DNA of 64,000 nt, from positions 186,001 through 250,000 of the forward strand of contig SWDT01000129.1 of NCBI GenBank assembly GCA_009193035.1, written 5' to 3'. This DNA is from Halicephalobus mephisto (Eukaryota; Nematoda; Chromadorea; Rhabditida; Panagrolaimidae). Positions 46,511 through 56,028 of this stretch are shown one piece after another. A model generated the notes under the pieces. That model made no database searches, had not been told where the DNA came from, and saw only the letters and a program-made list of their open reading frames with translations. A program made the translations under genes and the position numbers. Positions within the stretch are counted from its first letter, which is position 1, and the number at the start of each line of letters is the position of its first letter.

Positions 46511-46623
46511 CTTTCACAAAACAGAACATGGATTAATCCGTGCCTTAGGCTTTTTAGCTAGTACATATTCGAACGGGTTGGATTCCGTTTTTTTTTGCTT
46601 GAAATTTTCCAACTTTATCCGAA

Positions 46624-49600
46624 ATGTGGATAACAAGACAGCGGAGGAAATGGGAAAAACTCCACGACAAACAAGACTACATAAAAAGGGTCTACGGTGA
46701 TCCTTTTGCTTATCTCGATGTAAGTTTTCCATTACAGTAATTACAAATTAGATTAACTAAAATTATTATTTTTAAAAATATATATAATTTTGAAATTTTT
46801 AAACTTTCGCAAAAAAACAAAAAATTGTAAATTTAATAATTTTATTTTTACCTCAATTTTAAGATTTTCTAAAAATTCATATCGAAATGATTTCAAAGAA
46901 TTTTAATTTTTAATTTTTATAACATTGGGATTGTTTGAATTCCTACGCAAAAGAAAAGAAATTAAAAGAGTTGAAAAGATGGTAAATTTGGCAATCAGAC
47001 TCAAATCTCTCTGTTTTTCTCATACTCTCTTTTTCTCTCTCTCTTTCACTTCATCTTTTTTCTTTCACACTCTCTCTCCTCTCTCTTTTTTCTCTCTCCC
47101 TCACTCTCTCTTCTCTTTTTTTTCTCTCTCTCCTCTCTCTTTTTTTTCTCTCTCTCCCTCACTTTATATTTTCTCCTTCATACGTTCTCTCCTCCCTCTC
47201 ATTCTGTCCTTTCTTTTTCTAATTTCGTTCTCTCTCTCTTTCTCTCATACAAACTCTATCTTTTCTCTCCCTCTCTCTCCGTCTTTTTTTCTCTCACACT
47301 CTTTTTCTTTCTTTTGCCTAAATTTCAGAACTTTTTAGAAAATTCTAAAATTTCCCATTAAAATAACTTCAAAAAATTAATTTCTTTACAATGAGTATTA
47401 TCAGGAAGAAGAAAAACCAAAATTCGTGACTGATCGAGAATTCTGGGGAGATGCCGGTTATGGAGAATGTTTCAATTCCGTGGATTCATCTGTCCAATGT
47501 GAGATAATCCACGCCAAAGTCGATCCTAAAACTCTACCGTACGAAACTCGTATGCAGTTACATTTGAAGGACTTTTGCAATAGGACCTCTGCTCACGGAA
47601 TTCCCATGATCGGAAGTGCTCCAAATAGATATTATCGGTAAAGTTTATTTTTAATTTATAAAATACCATAATTTGTGTCTCGAATGGAAAGTTTCAAAAA
47701 ATTCGTGTCGAGACAATTTTATAATAACGCTAATTTCTGGTCTTTTGTAATACGAGTGATGGAGCCCATCTTCAGTGAGCTCTTTGCTTGTGTGATGACA
47801 ATTACGAAACAACAACAGTCGAACTTGGATATAAGATATCCCTTAGGATCGGGCAAAGTGTATGTTATAAGAAAGGATATATCATAGCGAGGGTAAATTT
47901 GAAGGTAAATTAACCAAACTCACTCACACCGTATGCTACAACAAGATATATGTTATAGCAAGGGTATCTTATATCCAAGTTCTACTGCATTTCAAGTTTA
48001 GAAATTTCGAAATATTTCGAGTTTAGAAATTTCAAAATACAGTTGAACTTAAATATAAGACATCCCTTAGGATCAGGCAAAGTGTATCTTTAATAGAGGA
48101 TATATCATAGCTGGGGTAAATTTGAAGACAGATTAACCAAACTCACTCACTCAGATTGTATGCTATAACTCGAGATATGTCATAACAGGGATATCTTATA
48201 TCCAAGCTCTACTGTATTACTTGAAATCAACGCTCAGGTTACTGTATTTCTCATGAGATTCTGATATTCGTGTTGGGACAATTTTACAACAACGTTCATT
48301 TCTGGTCTTTTATAACATAAGATGTAAAATCTTTAATTTCAGAGCAATTTGGATATTCGTTTTCGTGCTTTGTATGACTATGCTTTACCAAAATGCGAGG
48401 TCCGTTATCGACAAATACAACAGATGTGAAAAAATCGTCGATATTCAGCTTAAATTTGGTGAATAATTTTTATAAAATTACAGTAATCCATATTTTTAGA
48501 TACTGCTCCATTTCCGGCCATCACATTGTGTAATCTGAATCCATATAAAGCCAGCGTGGCCACGAATGTGGATTTAGTCAAGAGAACGGTGATTACTGTA
48601 ATTTTTTAAAATAAAAATTTAATTTCAGTTGTCCGCTTTTGATGGAGCTATGAACAAAGCTGGTCATGAAGATCATTCAAAAAATACAAGAATAAAAAGA
48701 TTAACAAAAAATAAAAATTTTTCAGAAAATAAAAATTTTTCAGAAAATTTGAAAATAAAAAAATTCGAAGAAGATTATTCAAAATCCAGATCTGTTTTTG
48801 AACCAGGATATTCCAAATGTAATTGTGATGAAAGAAGCGAAGAAAATGTTTCTGAAGAAAAAGCAGATTGTGAAGGCGAAAAATACAAAACTGAACAGCC
48901 CTCGGGCGACAGCGATCGTTGCATGTGCGCCTTCGACAGGAAAACCACCGATGCTTGGCCTTGTTATCATCACGCAAAATGGACGAAGGAAATTTGCTCT
49001 GTTTGTGATGAACATGCTTTTTGTAAAAAATGTAAGTATTTTATTTTGAAAACTTTTCTTGACCACATACAGACGAGAATAATTCATAAAAAAATTATGT
49101 GAAGTTTCTGTTCCGACATTTCGGTCCTGACTGGAAAGTTTTAAAAATTCCAACTGAGACCACTTTGTAAAATTATTCATTTTTAAAATCTCTTCATTTC
49201 GGTCTTAAATAAAAAGTTTTAAAAATTCCAATCAAGACCATTTTGTAATAATTTTTATTTTTAAAATATGTTCATTTCGGTCCTGACTGGAAAGTTTTAA
49301 AAATTCCAATCGAGACCACTTTGTAAAATTATTCATTTTTAAAACCTCTTCATTTCGGTCCTGACTGGAAAATTCTAAAAATTCCAATCGAGACCATTTT
49401 GTAATAATTTTTATTTTTAAAACCTCTTCATTTCGGTCTTGAATAAAAAGTTTTAAAAATTCCAATCGAGACCATTTTGTAATAATTTTCATTTTTTAAA
49501 TATTGTATTGATTACGAAATATTTTCAGCCGAGAGAATTGGTGGAACTTTCAAAAAAGGCGAAACTCCCTGTATCTGTGCTCCAACAGGAGAATTCTGCG

Positions 49601-51501
49601 TGGCTTACGATGGTATTTCTAAAATCGTAAAAATTTGGGAATTTTTATCCGGAGAAGAAGAAGAAGATGCAAATTTTCTCGAAGCCATGGGTTTCAAAGG
49701 TATGACTGATGAAGTGGCTATCGTTACGAAGGCCAAAGAAAACATAATGTTTGCGATGGCCGCTTTGACGATGGAAAAACGAAAATTATTATCGAACACG
49801 AAAAGGGAACTTGTTCATAAATGTTCCTTCAACGGACAAGCATGTGATATTGATCAAGATTTTTTAACTCATGTTGATCCTACTTTTGGATCTTGTTTCA
49901 CATTCAATCACAACAGAACTGTGAACTTGACCAGTATCCGAGCGGGTCCCATGTACGGTCTTCGGATGCTGGTTTACGTCAATGCTTCTGACTACATGCC
50001 GACCACAGAAGCCACAGGAGTCAGATTGACGATCCACGATAAAGAGGATTTTCCTTTTCCGGACACTTCTGGGTACTCCGCCCCGACGGGTTACATATCG
50101 TCCTTCGGGCTGAGACTCAGGAGAATGTCCCGGCTTCCGGCTCCTTACGGCGACTGTGTCCCGGACGGAAAAACAGCAGATTACATTTATCAAGATTACG
50201 AGTACTCTGTTGAGGGCTGTTATCGATCATGTTTCCAACAACTAGTCCTCAAGGACTGCCACTGCGGAGATCCTCGATTCCCAGTGCCTGAGGGGTTCCA
50301 TCATTGCGAAGCTGCAGATGTTGTTGCTAGAAAATGTCTAGATGAAAGAATGAGTCAATTAGGCGGACTTCATGGAAGTTTTCGATGTAGATGTCAACAA
50401 CCTTGTCGTCAATCAATTTATACAGTAACTTATTCTCCAGCAAAATGGCCTAGTCAGTCCTTAAAGGTCCAACTGGGGTCGTGCAACGGAACCTCCACCG
50501 AATGCACCCAACATTACAAAGAAAACGGGGCCATGGTGGAAGTCTTCTACGAACAGTTGAATTTCGAAATGCTTACAGAATCCGAGGCCTATGGGGTATT
50601 TCAATTTTATTTTTTAAATAACAAATTTCCAACTGCACACAAAAAACGTAACTTTTGGTACAGTAACAAATTGAAATCGTCACTATTAAGTTGTACTTTT
50701 TGTCACAAAAGTCAAATATTTGTAAAAATATGACGATTATGTCACAATTTTCGTCACAAAAATCGAATATTTTTAAAAATGTGACGATTATGTTACAATT
50801 TTCGTTACAAAAGTCGAATATTTGTAAAAATATGATAATTGTATTACAATTTTCGTCACAAATGTGAAATATTTGTAAAAATATGACGATTGTGTCACAT
50901 TTTTCGTCACAAAAGTCGAATATTTTTAAGAATATGATAATTGTATTACAATTTTCGTCACAAAAGTCGAATATTTGTAAAAATATAACGATTGTGTCAC
51001 ATTTTTTGTCACAAATGTGAAATACAGTCGACTCTCGATATAACGTAACCCAAGGGACCGGACAAAAATTACGCTAAATCGAGAGACAATTTACATCATT
51101 TTCAAGGAAATTTTGCCAGGACTGAAAAAAAAGTTACGTTAAATCAAGAGTCGACTATATTAAAAATTAATTTTTTTAAAGTTTTTTAATATTAAAATTT
51201 AATTTTTTAATTCTTTAATATTAAAAATTTTATTTTTTTTTTATTTTTTAATATTAAAAATTTTATTTTTTTTTATTTTTTAATATTAAAAACTTTATTT
51301 TTTTATTTTTAGCTTGTGAATTTGCTGGCCGACTTCGGTGGTCAACTGGGGCTCTGGTGTGGGATCAGCTTCATCACTTGCTGCGAATTTTTCTTCCTTT
51401 TTGTCGAAACTTTATACATGTCAGCTCAGCACAATTATATGTTGTACAAAAAACGAAAAGAAGAAAAACAAAAACAACGAGATTTGTGGATTACTTCTTG
51501 A
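46624..51501 (+). CDS. Degenerin/ENaC channel subunit, UNC-8/DEL-1 type (7 exons)
   Basis: Exons are 46624-46719, 47405-47637, 48343-48458, 48500-48588, 48629-49031, 49529-50595 and 51313-51501; all phases agree, giving 730 residues. The product is an amiloride-type sodium channel subunit of the plasma membrane, used in nematode neurons for touch and proprioception. The N-terminus carries the gating His-Gly ([10 protein letters not shown]). TM1 is [16 protein letters not shown], followed by [13 protein letters not shown]. The nematode extracellular regulatory domain ([20 protein letters not shown]) and a Cys-rich domain ([30 protein letters not shown]) follow. Before TM2 is [12 protein letters not shown] with the small Ala that, when enlarged, causes degeneration in other degenerins. 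TM2 keeps the G-x-S filter (CGIS). The C-terminus ([13 protein letters not shown]) most resembles UNC-8. Exon 5 has a Lys/Glu-rich insert with an [14 protein letters not shown] repeat. Confidence 0.94.
46980..47330 (+). repeat. Pyrimidine-rich CTCTCT tract in degenerin intron 1
   Basis: About 330 bp of nearly pure C/T on the plus strand (TCTCTCTCTCC and TTTTTCTC blocks). The 137-codon ORF across it (Ser/Phe/Leu only) is not a gene. Confidence 0.8.
47816..47987. mobile_element. pogo/Tigger-like MITE in degenerin intron 2
   Basis: Starts CAGTCGAACTTGGATATAAG, ends ATCCAAGTTCTACTG. The interior matches the 17152 and 18920 copies. The right flank is CA rather than TA. Confidence 0.75.
48040..48214. 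mobile_element. pogo/Tigger-like MITE, second copy in degenerin intron 2
   Basis: Starts CAGTTGAACTTAAATATAAG, ends ATCCAAGCTCTACTG, with TA flanks. It lies only about 50 bp from the previous copy, in the same orientation. Confidence 0.78.
49115..49495 (+). repeat. GGTCTCGA-type hairpin repeats in degenerin intron 5
   Basis: Five tandem copies, period about 77 bp: TTCGGTCCTGACTGGAAAGTTTTAAAAATTCCAATCGAGACCATTTTGTAATAATT. The left arm has drifted to GGTCCTGACTGG or GGTCTTGAATAA while the right arm keeps CGAGACCA. The minus-strand ORFs ([17 protein letters not shown]) are artefacts. Confidence 0.75.
50637..51015. repeat. CACAAAAA-type MITE expanded into an array (degenerin intron 6)
   Basis: Begins CACAAAAAACGTAACTTTTG and contains about six copies of a roughly 61-bp unit (TTTTCGTCACAAAAGTCGAATATTTGTAAAAATATGACGATTGTG). 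Confidence 0.72.
51025..51156. mobile_element. pogo/Tigger-like MITE (132 bp)
   Basis: Starts CAGTCGACTCTCGATATAAC, ends AAATCAAGAGTCGACTA. TA lies on both sides. The interior has CAAGGGACCGGACAAAAATTACG, a third variant of this superfamily in the window. Confidence 0.7.
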
Positions 51502-51776
51502 TTTGTATTTTGCAAAATAAAATTTGATTATTATTTTAGGTTCGAACCATTCGAGTGTGGATCGTTTGTCTATTTTCAGTTTTGAGAGTGGAACGTGAAG
51601 TTCGAAAATCGCCCAAGCTAAATCTGTCATGTTGACAAAAGACTTTAAGCTTTGTTCGTCAATGAAGCGATAGAATTTCAATGAAATTTTCACGGATTAA
51701 TCGGGAAATTTAAAAAGAACAATGATTTTCTTCATTTTGATGTTTATCCGCTATTAAAAAGGACTCCGACGTCAGG

Positions 51777-51848
51777 ATTTTCGACCGGGAATCGAACCCG
51801 GGTTTCGCGAGTGACAGGCACGTGCACTGACCGCTGCGCTACCGAGAA
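51777..51848 (-). tRNA. tRNA-Asp (GTC)-like gene
   Basis: On the minus strand the 72 bases fold as a tRNA. The acceptor is TTCTCGG with TCGAAAA, then TA. The D arm is GCGC...GTGC with the usual GCGGTCAGT loop. The anticodon loop CTGTCAC gives GTC. The T arm is CCGGG-TTCGATT-CCCGG, a perfect five-pair stem. Weak points are a C-A mismatch in the third acceptor pair and a C-T mismatch next to the anticodon loop. There is no intron. It could be a degenerate copy or a tRNA-derived SINE head, but no SINE body is seen. Confidence 0.65.
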
Positions 51849-51859
51849 AAAAAAGCAAA

Positions 51860-53540
51860 AAAGAAAAAAATAAATTTATTTAATTTATGTGTTCGATTGA
51901 TGACAGGTTTTTTAAAACTTTTGACATCAATGTTGACTGTCCACTTTCGACGTGAAAGTCGAGAATGGTCATCGGTCACAAATAATAGGGTTTCCTACTC
52001 ATCTCAATTTCGGACAAGATGTCATCGGATCTGACTTTCTTTGACACTCCCTCGAACAATGGGACTTGACCAAATTCGTTTTTTGAAATGACAGTCGGTA
52101 TTTTTTCTGACTAAATAATATATTTCGTAGTATTTTCATAAATACAAAAGCTGTCAATTTATAAAATTTGCCGATATTCGCGAGATCTCTCCTTGGGAAC
52201 CAACAACTCCGCCTAGCAATTGACGGAGCCCTTTTCACCTCCATTTACCGCCATCTTCGCGCATCCTCTGTTTTCCACCTTTTATCCGGCCTCAAATGAA
52301 CTTAGACTTGGCGATATAAGAATTATAACTTTTGGAACAAAGGCTATAAATAAAGAAAATACGATCTAGAATTTTCGAATTCCCGCGCAAAAATTAAAAT
52401 ATTTAAAAATATTTAAAATAATAAATTCAACAACTCTTATTTTTATCTAAATTGTAGAAAATTATAAAAATGTTTAAAATAATAAATTCTATAACTTTTA
52501 TTTTTATCTAAATTATAGAAAATTATAAAAATATTTAAAACCTTACTTTTGAAATTCTGCGCAAAAATTAAAATATTTAAAATAATAAATTCGAAAACTT
52601 TTATTTTATTTTTTATATAAATTGTAGAAAATTATAAAAATATTTAAAATAATAAATTCGAAAACTCTTATTTTATTTTTTATATAAATTATAAAAATTC
52701 TTAAAATATCCTATTTTTGATTTTTTGGAAAAATTAATTTGATTACGGTAGAATTCTGATGGAATTAGAAAAACTATAAATTTTTCCAATCGAGACAAAA
52801 ATTGGGGATTTAAAGATTTTCGTATCGGGACCACTTTGTAAAAAAGTTTATTTTTGATTTTTATAAATAGTATAATTATCGCTGAATAGGGATTCCTCTA
52901 ATTGAATTGCAGCAAGATGAAAAACCATAGTCTCGTGACGAAAACCCCTGCGCATCAATGAGCTGGCATACTGTAGCCAGAAGACCGACGATTTCAACTG
53001 CTTTGTTATTTTTCAAACTTTTTCACTTTTTTACTTTTTTTATATTTTATATTTTATAAATATTTTTTATATATTTTCCATATTTTCCATATTTTTTATA
53101 TATTTTTTATATATATTTTATATATTTTATATATTTTATATATTTTATATATTTTATATATTTTATATATTTTCCATATTTTCCATATTTTTCATATTTT
53201 TTATATATTATTTTTTACCGTTGATATATCGAACATTCTTGATATTTCTCTGTGGTTTCTGTGAACCTTACAGATTCCACGATGCAACATTTATATCTTC
53301 TACCATTTCTCCCATCAATAGCTCTAATCCATTGTTTCCTTTTTCAAAAATTCATGTACGTACTATTTTCGACAAAACAGCAATTTTGGGACGAACACCG
53401 TGGCCAATCGAGTTTTGTGCTTGACTTGTTTTATTTCTCTTTCTCTATTTATCGTCTTATTTTTTTTATTCATAAGATAATTATCTTTTAGTTACAATAC
53501 TGTACGTTTTTAATGATTTTGTTTCAGATTAAATACTTTT
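51860..53540. other. Gene-free region between the degenerin and the Ly-6 genes
   Basis: 51900-52380 is unique, less AT-rich DNA with no convincing exon. 52390-52720 is a TTATAAAAATATTTAAAATAATAAATTC tandem array. 52916-53000 is a copy of the CGAAAAACC / CTGTAGCCAGAAG repeat. 53030-53215 is a (TATATTTTA)n microsatellite. 53220-53540 is probably the promoter of the Ly-6 locus. Confidence 0.45.
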
Positions 53541-53544
53541 TGGA

Positions 53545-54644
53545 ATGATCTATTTTGCGGTTTTATTTCTTCCAGCACTTGTCACAGCAGGTTTGTTTTT
53601 TTAACAAGAAATCCACTTTGTCTTGGTCATTTTTCGGCCGATTAGACCATCCAAATTGATTTAGATTGGACATGGACGGAGAAATTTTCGGAAATCGGAG
53701 AATCTTTGATGGAATCCCGTTGGACTCCAATTGAGGAAATCAGATGTCATTCCTGCACGACAATGAATGCTTCCGAAGTCATCGCCGGATCAGGGATTCA
53801 TCCAGGAGTTTATCTCACTTCTTTGTTGCTGTCTTCGATTCCAGTTACTTCTGATTGCGTCGATCCTCCTGAAAATGATGATTCTTCTCCGTTTTGCGAT
53901 CAGGGAATCTGTGTGAAAATCAATTACACAGCCAGACATTCTGGTTAAAATTAAATTTTACTTTTATCTTCGGGTTGATCTTTTCTATGGGGTTTTGAGT
54001 TCTATCAAAGTTGAGGATCAGAGTTGAAGTCGAATTTTGGGTTTTTTCGTTCTAAGACAACGTTTACGGTTTTTTAAATTTTCAAACATCAGTCTTATTT
54101 AAATTCATAAAATTTGATATATGAATTTTTCGAATCAAAAGTTTGATTTTAGGATAGAAAAATTTAAAGTTGAAATTTGAACTTTTCGCGTTAAGAAAAC
54201 ACCGAATTTTTCAATTTCAAAAACTTACTCAATCTTACCTAAATTCATAAAATTTGATATATGAATTTTTCGGATTAAAACATGATTAAAGTTTTGAAGA
54301 GAAAAATTGAAATCTTGAGTTTTGTCTTAGAACGAAAAGTTCAAATTTCAACACCCAACTTTGATCGTCAATTTTTCTGAAGTTTTGTTTCCTAAAAACC
54401 TTTCGGTTTCGAAAAAGGGTTGTTTTTTGGACTAAACCGAAAGGTTTTAGGACGGACGGATATCCTGAGAACATGTCTACCCCGATCCAAGGGGGTCTTT
54501 AACCAAGTCTGTACGGACTTCGTCTCGGGTCAAGCCCACGGAACCTGGTGTGTCTGCAGCGACGATTTGTGCAATTCAGCTCCTTTAAAATCCACTTTTT
54601 CTTTTAGTATCTTGACCGTTATTATGTATTACTTTTGGCATTGA
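53545..54644 (+). CDS. Ly-6/uPAR (three-finger) GPI-type protein, module 1
   Basis: Exons are 53545-53590, 53665-53943 and 54451-54644, phase-consistent, 172 residues. Exon 1 encodes a signal peptide (MIYFAVLFLPALVTA). The mature protein has the Ly-6 signature: early EEIRCHSCTTM, further Cys pairs (SDCVDPP, FCDQGICVKINY), and the closing TWCVCSDDLCNSA, with the invariant Cys-Asn. A hydrophobic C-terminus (FSFSILTVIMYYFW) indicates GPI anchoring. Such proteins sit on the outer cell surface; in C. elegans ODR-2 and the HOT proteins act on neurons and muscle. The exon 2 acceptor is ATTTAG at 53664: the more obvious GATTAG upstream would put the frame into a stop. Intron 2 carries dispersed repeats. 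Family call strong; exact orthologue unknown. Confidence 0.85.
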
Positions 54645-54734
54645 TTGAAAATGACCATGACATTTGTAGCTTTTTTATAAAGCAATTTTGATCCACTTAA
54701 TTTTCAAGTAAAAGATGTTTATTTTGTCATTTAG

Positions 54735-55850
54735 TTGAAGGTCAAATGCGCACAATTCGATGTTATTCTTGTACAACAATGGATGCAGATAGATTGTTGA
54801 GCGATGTCCAGGATCAGAATTGGCGACGATGGCTGGAGAACGTCAGATTTGTCCCTAACACTGAAGAATGCAACGACAATTTTGCGGTAATTATTTTTAA
54901 TTTTCCATATATCAATAATTGTTTTTTCAGCCAGAAATCGCATTGAGATCGGGAGTCAGAAGTCAAGAATGTGAAAATGGAGTGTGTATGAAAATGTGGT
55001 TCAAAGAGAAGAACGGTAAGTCGAGGATCTGCTTTATCGAAATTCCGGGTTAAAATTGGAAGTTAAAATTTGAACTTTTCGCGCTAAAACAACGGATTCT
55101 TCCTACTTCAAAAACTTATTCTATCTTTCTTAAATTTACAAAATTTGATATGTGAATTTTCCGAATCAAAAATTCTACCTTAGAACGACAAGTTTAAGGT
55201 TGAAATTCAGGTTTTTCGCGCTAAAAAATGGATTTTTTCTATTTCAAAAGTATTTTGTTTTGTTTAAATTTGACGTATGAATTTTTCGAATCAAAAGTTC
55301 TGTCTTAGGACGAAAAGTTTAGATTTTAACTTTGAACTCTGACCGTCAACTTGAATACAACGAAGCATGAGGTACTTCCGGTACACTGGTTTTTGTTTTT
55401 AATTTTCTTTAAAAACTTAATTAGCTACGTTTATTCCAGGAAACAGCCAAGTGTGGAGAAGCTGCATTCCAAATGCCCAGGAACAGATCCGATCTGACTG
55501 TACTAGGATCACAAGTAGTCAAGGCAAGTTTTCAATGACCTATATTTTTAAAAATACAAAGTTCCGGTTTTGGCCAAAAAGCGTGCCTAATTAATTTCTC
55601 CGAATTGGTCCTAATTACGATAGCTATTTCGGTGCTTCAAAAAATATCTAACCATAAACAAATGAACTATCGGGCCTTTCGGTAGTTTCTTTGAGAAAAA
55701 AGAATAAGAACCAATCATTGAGTGAGGAAAATTGCAGGTGACATGGAAGTCTGTACTTGCGACGGTAATCTATGCAACTCGGTCCCCGGTCGGAAGATAG
55801 TTCTATTTTTGGTACCTTTGCTCATTACGATCTACAGAAATTTGAATTGA
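54735..55850 (+). CDS. Ly-6/uPAR (three-finger) protein, module 2
   Basis: Exons are 54735-54886, 54931-55015, 55440-55523 and 55738-55850. The third intron starts with GC (CAAG/GCAAGT), a known minor donor class. The sequence has MRTIRCYSCTTMDADR, ECNDNF, QECENGVCMKMWF, WRSCIPN, DCTRI and the closing VCTCDGNLCNSV, then a hydrophobic tail (KIVLFLVPLLITIYRNLN) as for a GPI anchor. No signal peptide is encoded directly upstream: the first exon opens in phase 1 after CATTTAG, and no in-frame start with donor is found in 54645-54733. Exon 1 of module 1 (53545-53590) ends in phase 1 and would join cleanly, giving 159 residues. Either the two modules are alternatively spliced to one signal exon or the first exon was missed. 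It is clearly a tandem duplicate of module 1 (shared RCYSCTTM / RCHSCTTM). Confidence 0.8.
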
Positions 55851-56028
55851 TTCATGTTTTCCTGCCGAGACTCGCCTACGCATTATCGTCAGAAATTTTC
55901 AACGAGTAATTTTGAACATTGCTTTCTCCAAGTATTTGAAAATAGAATCTTTTTATCCTTCTTGATGTTAATCCCAATATTTAGAAAATGAAAAAATCTC
56001 ATATGTGTAAGAATTATCAGATTAGTTT

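Noticed and set aside
46925..47338. ORF of 137 codons in degenerin intron 1, and a possible extra exon [16 protein letters not shown]
   Set aside because: Most of it is a CTCTCT tract, and joining exon 46719 directly to 47405 keeps frame and family alignment without it.
50637..51160. CRISPR-like look of regularly spaced 61-bp repeats
   Set aside because: Eukaryotic context; the repeats are contiguous MITE-internal units without unique spacers or cas genes.
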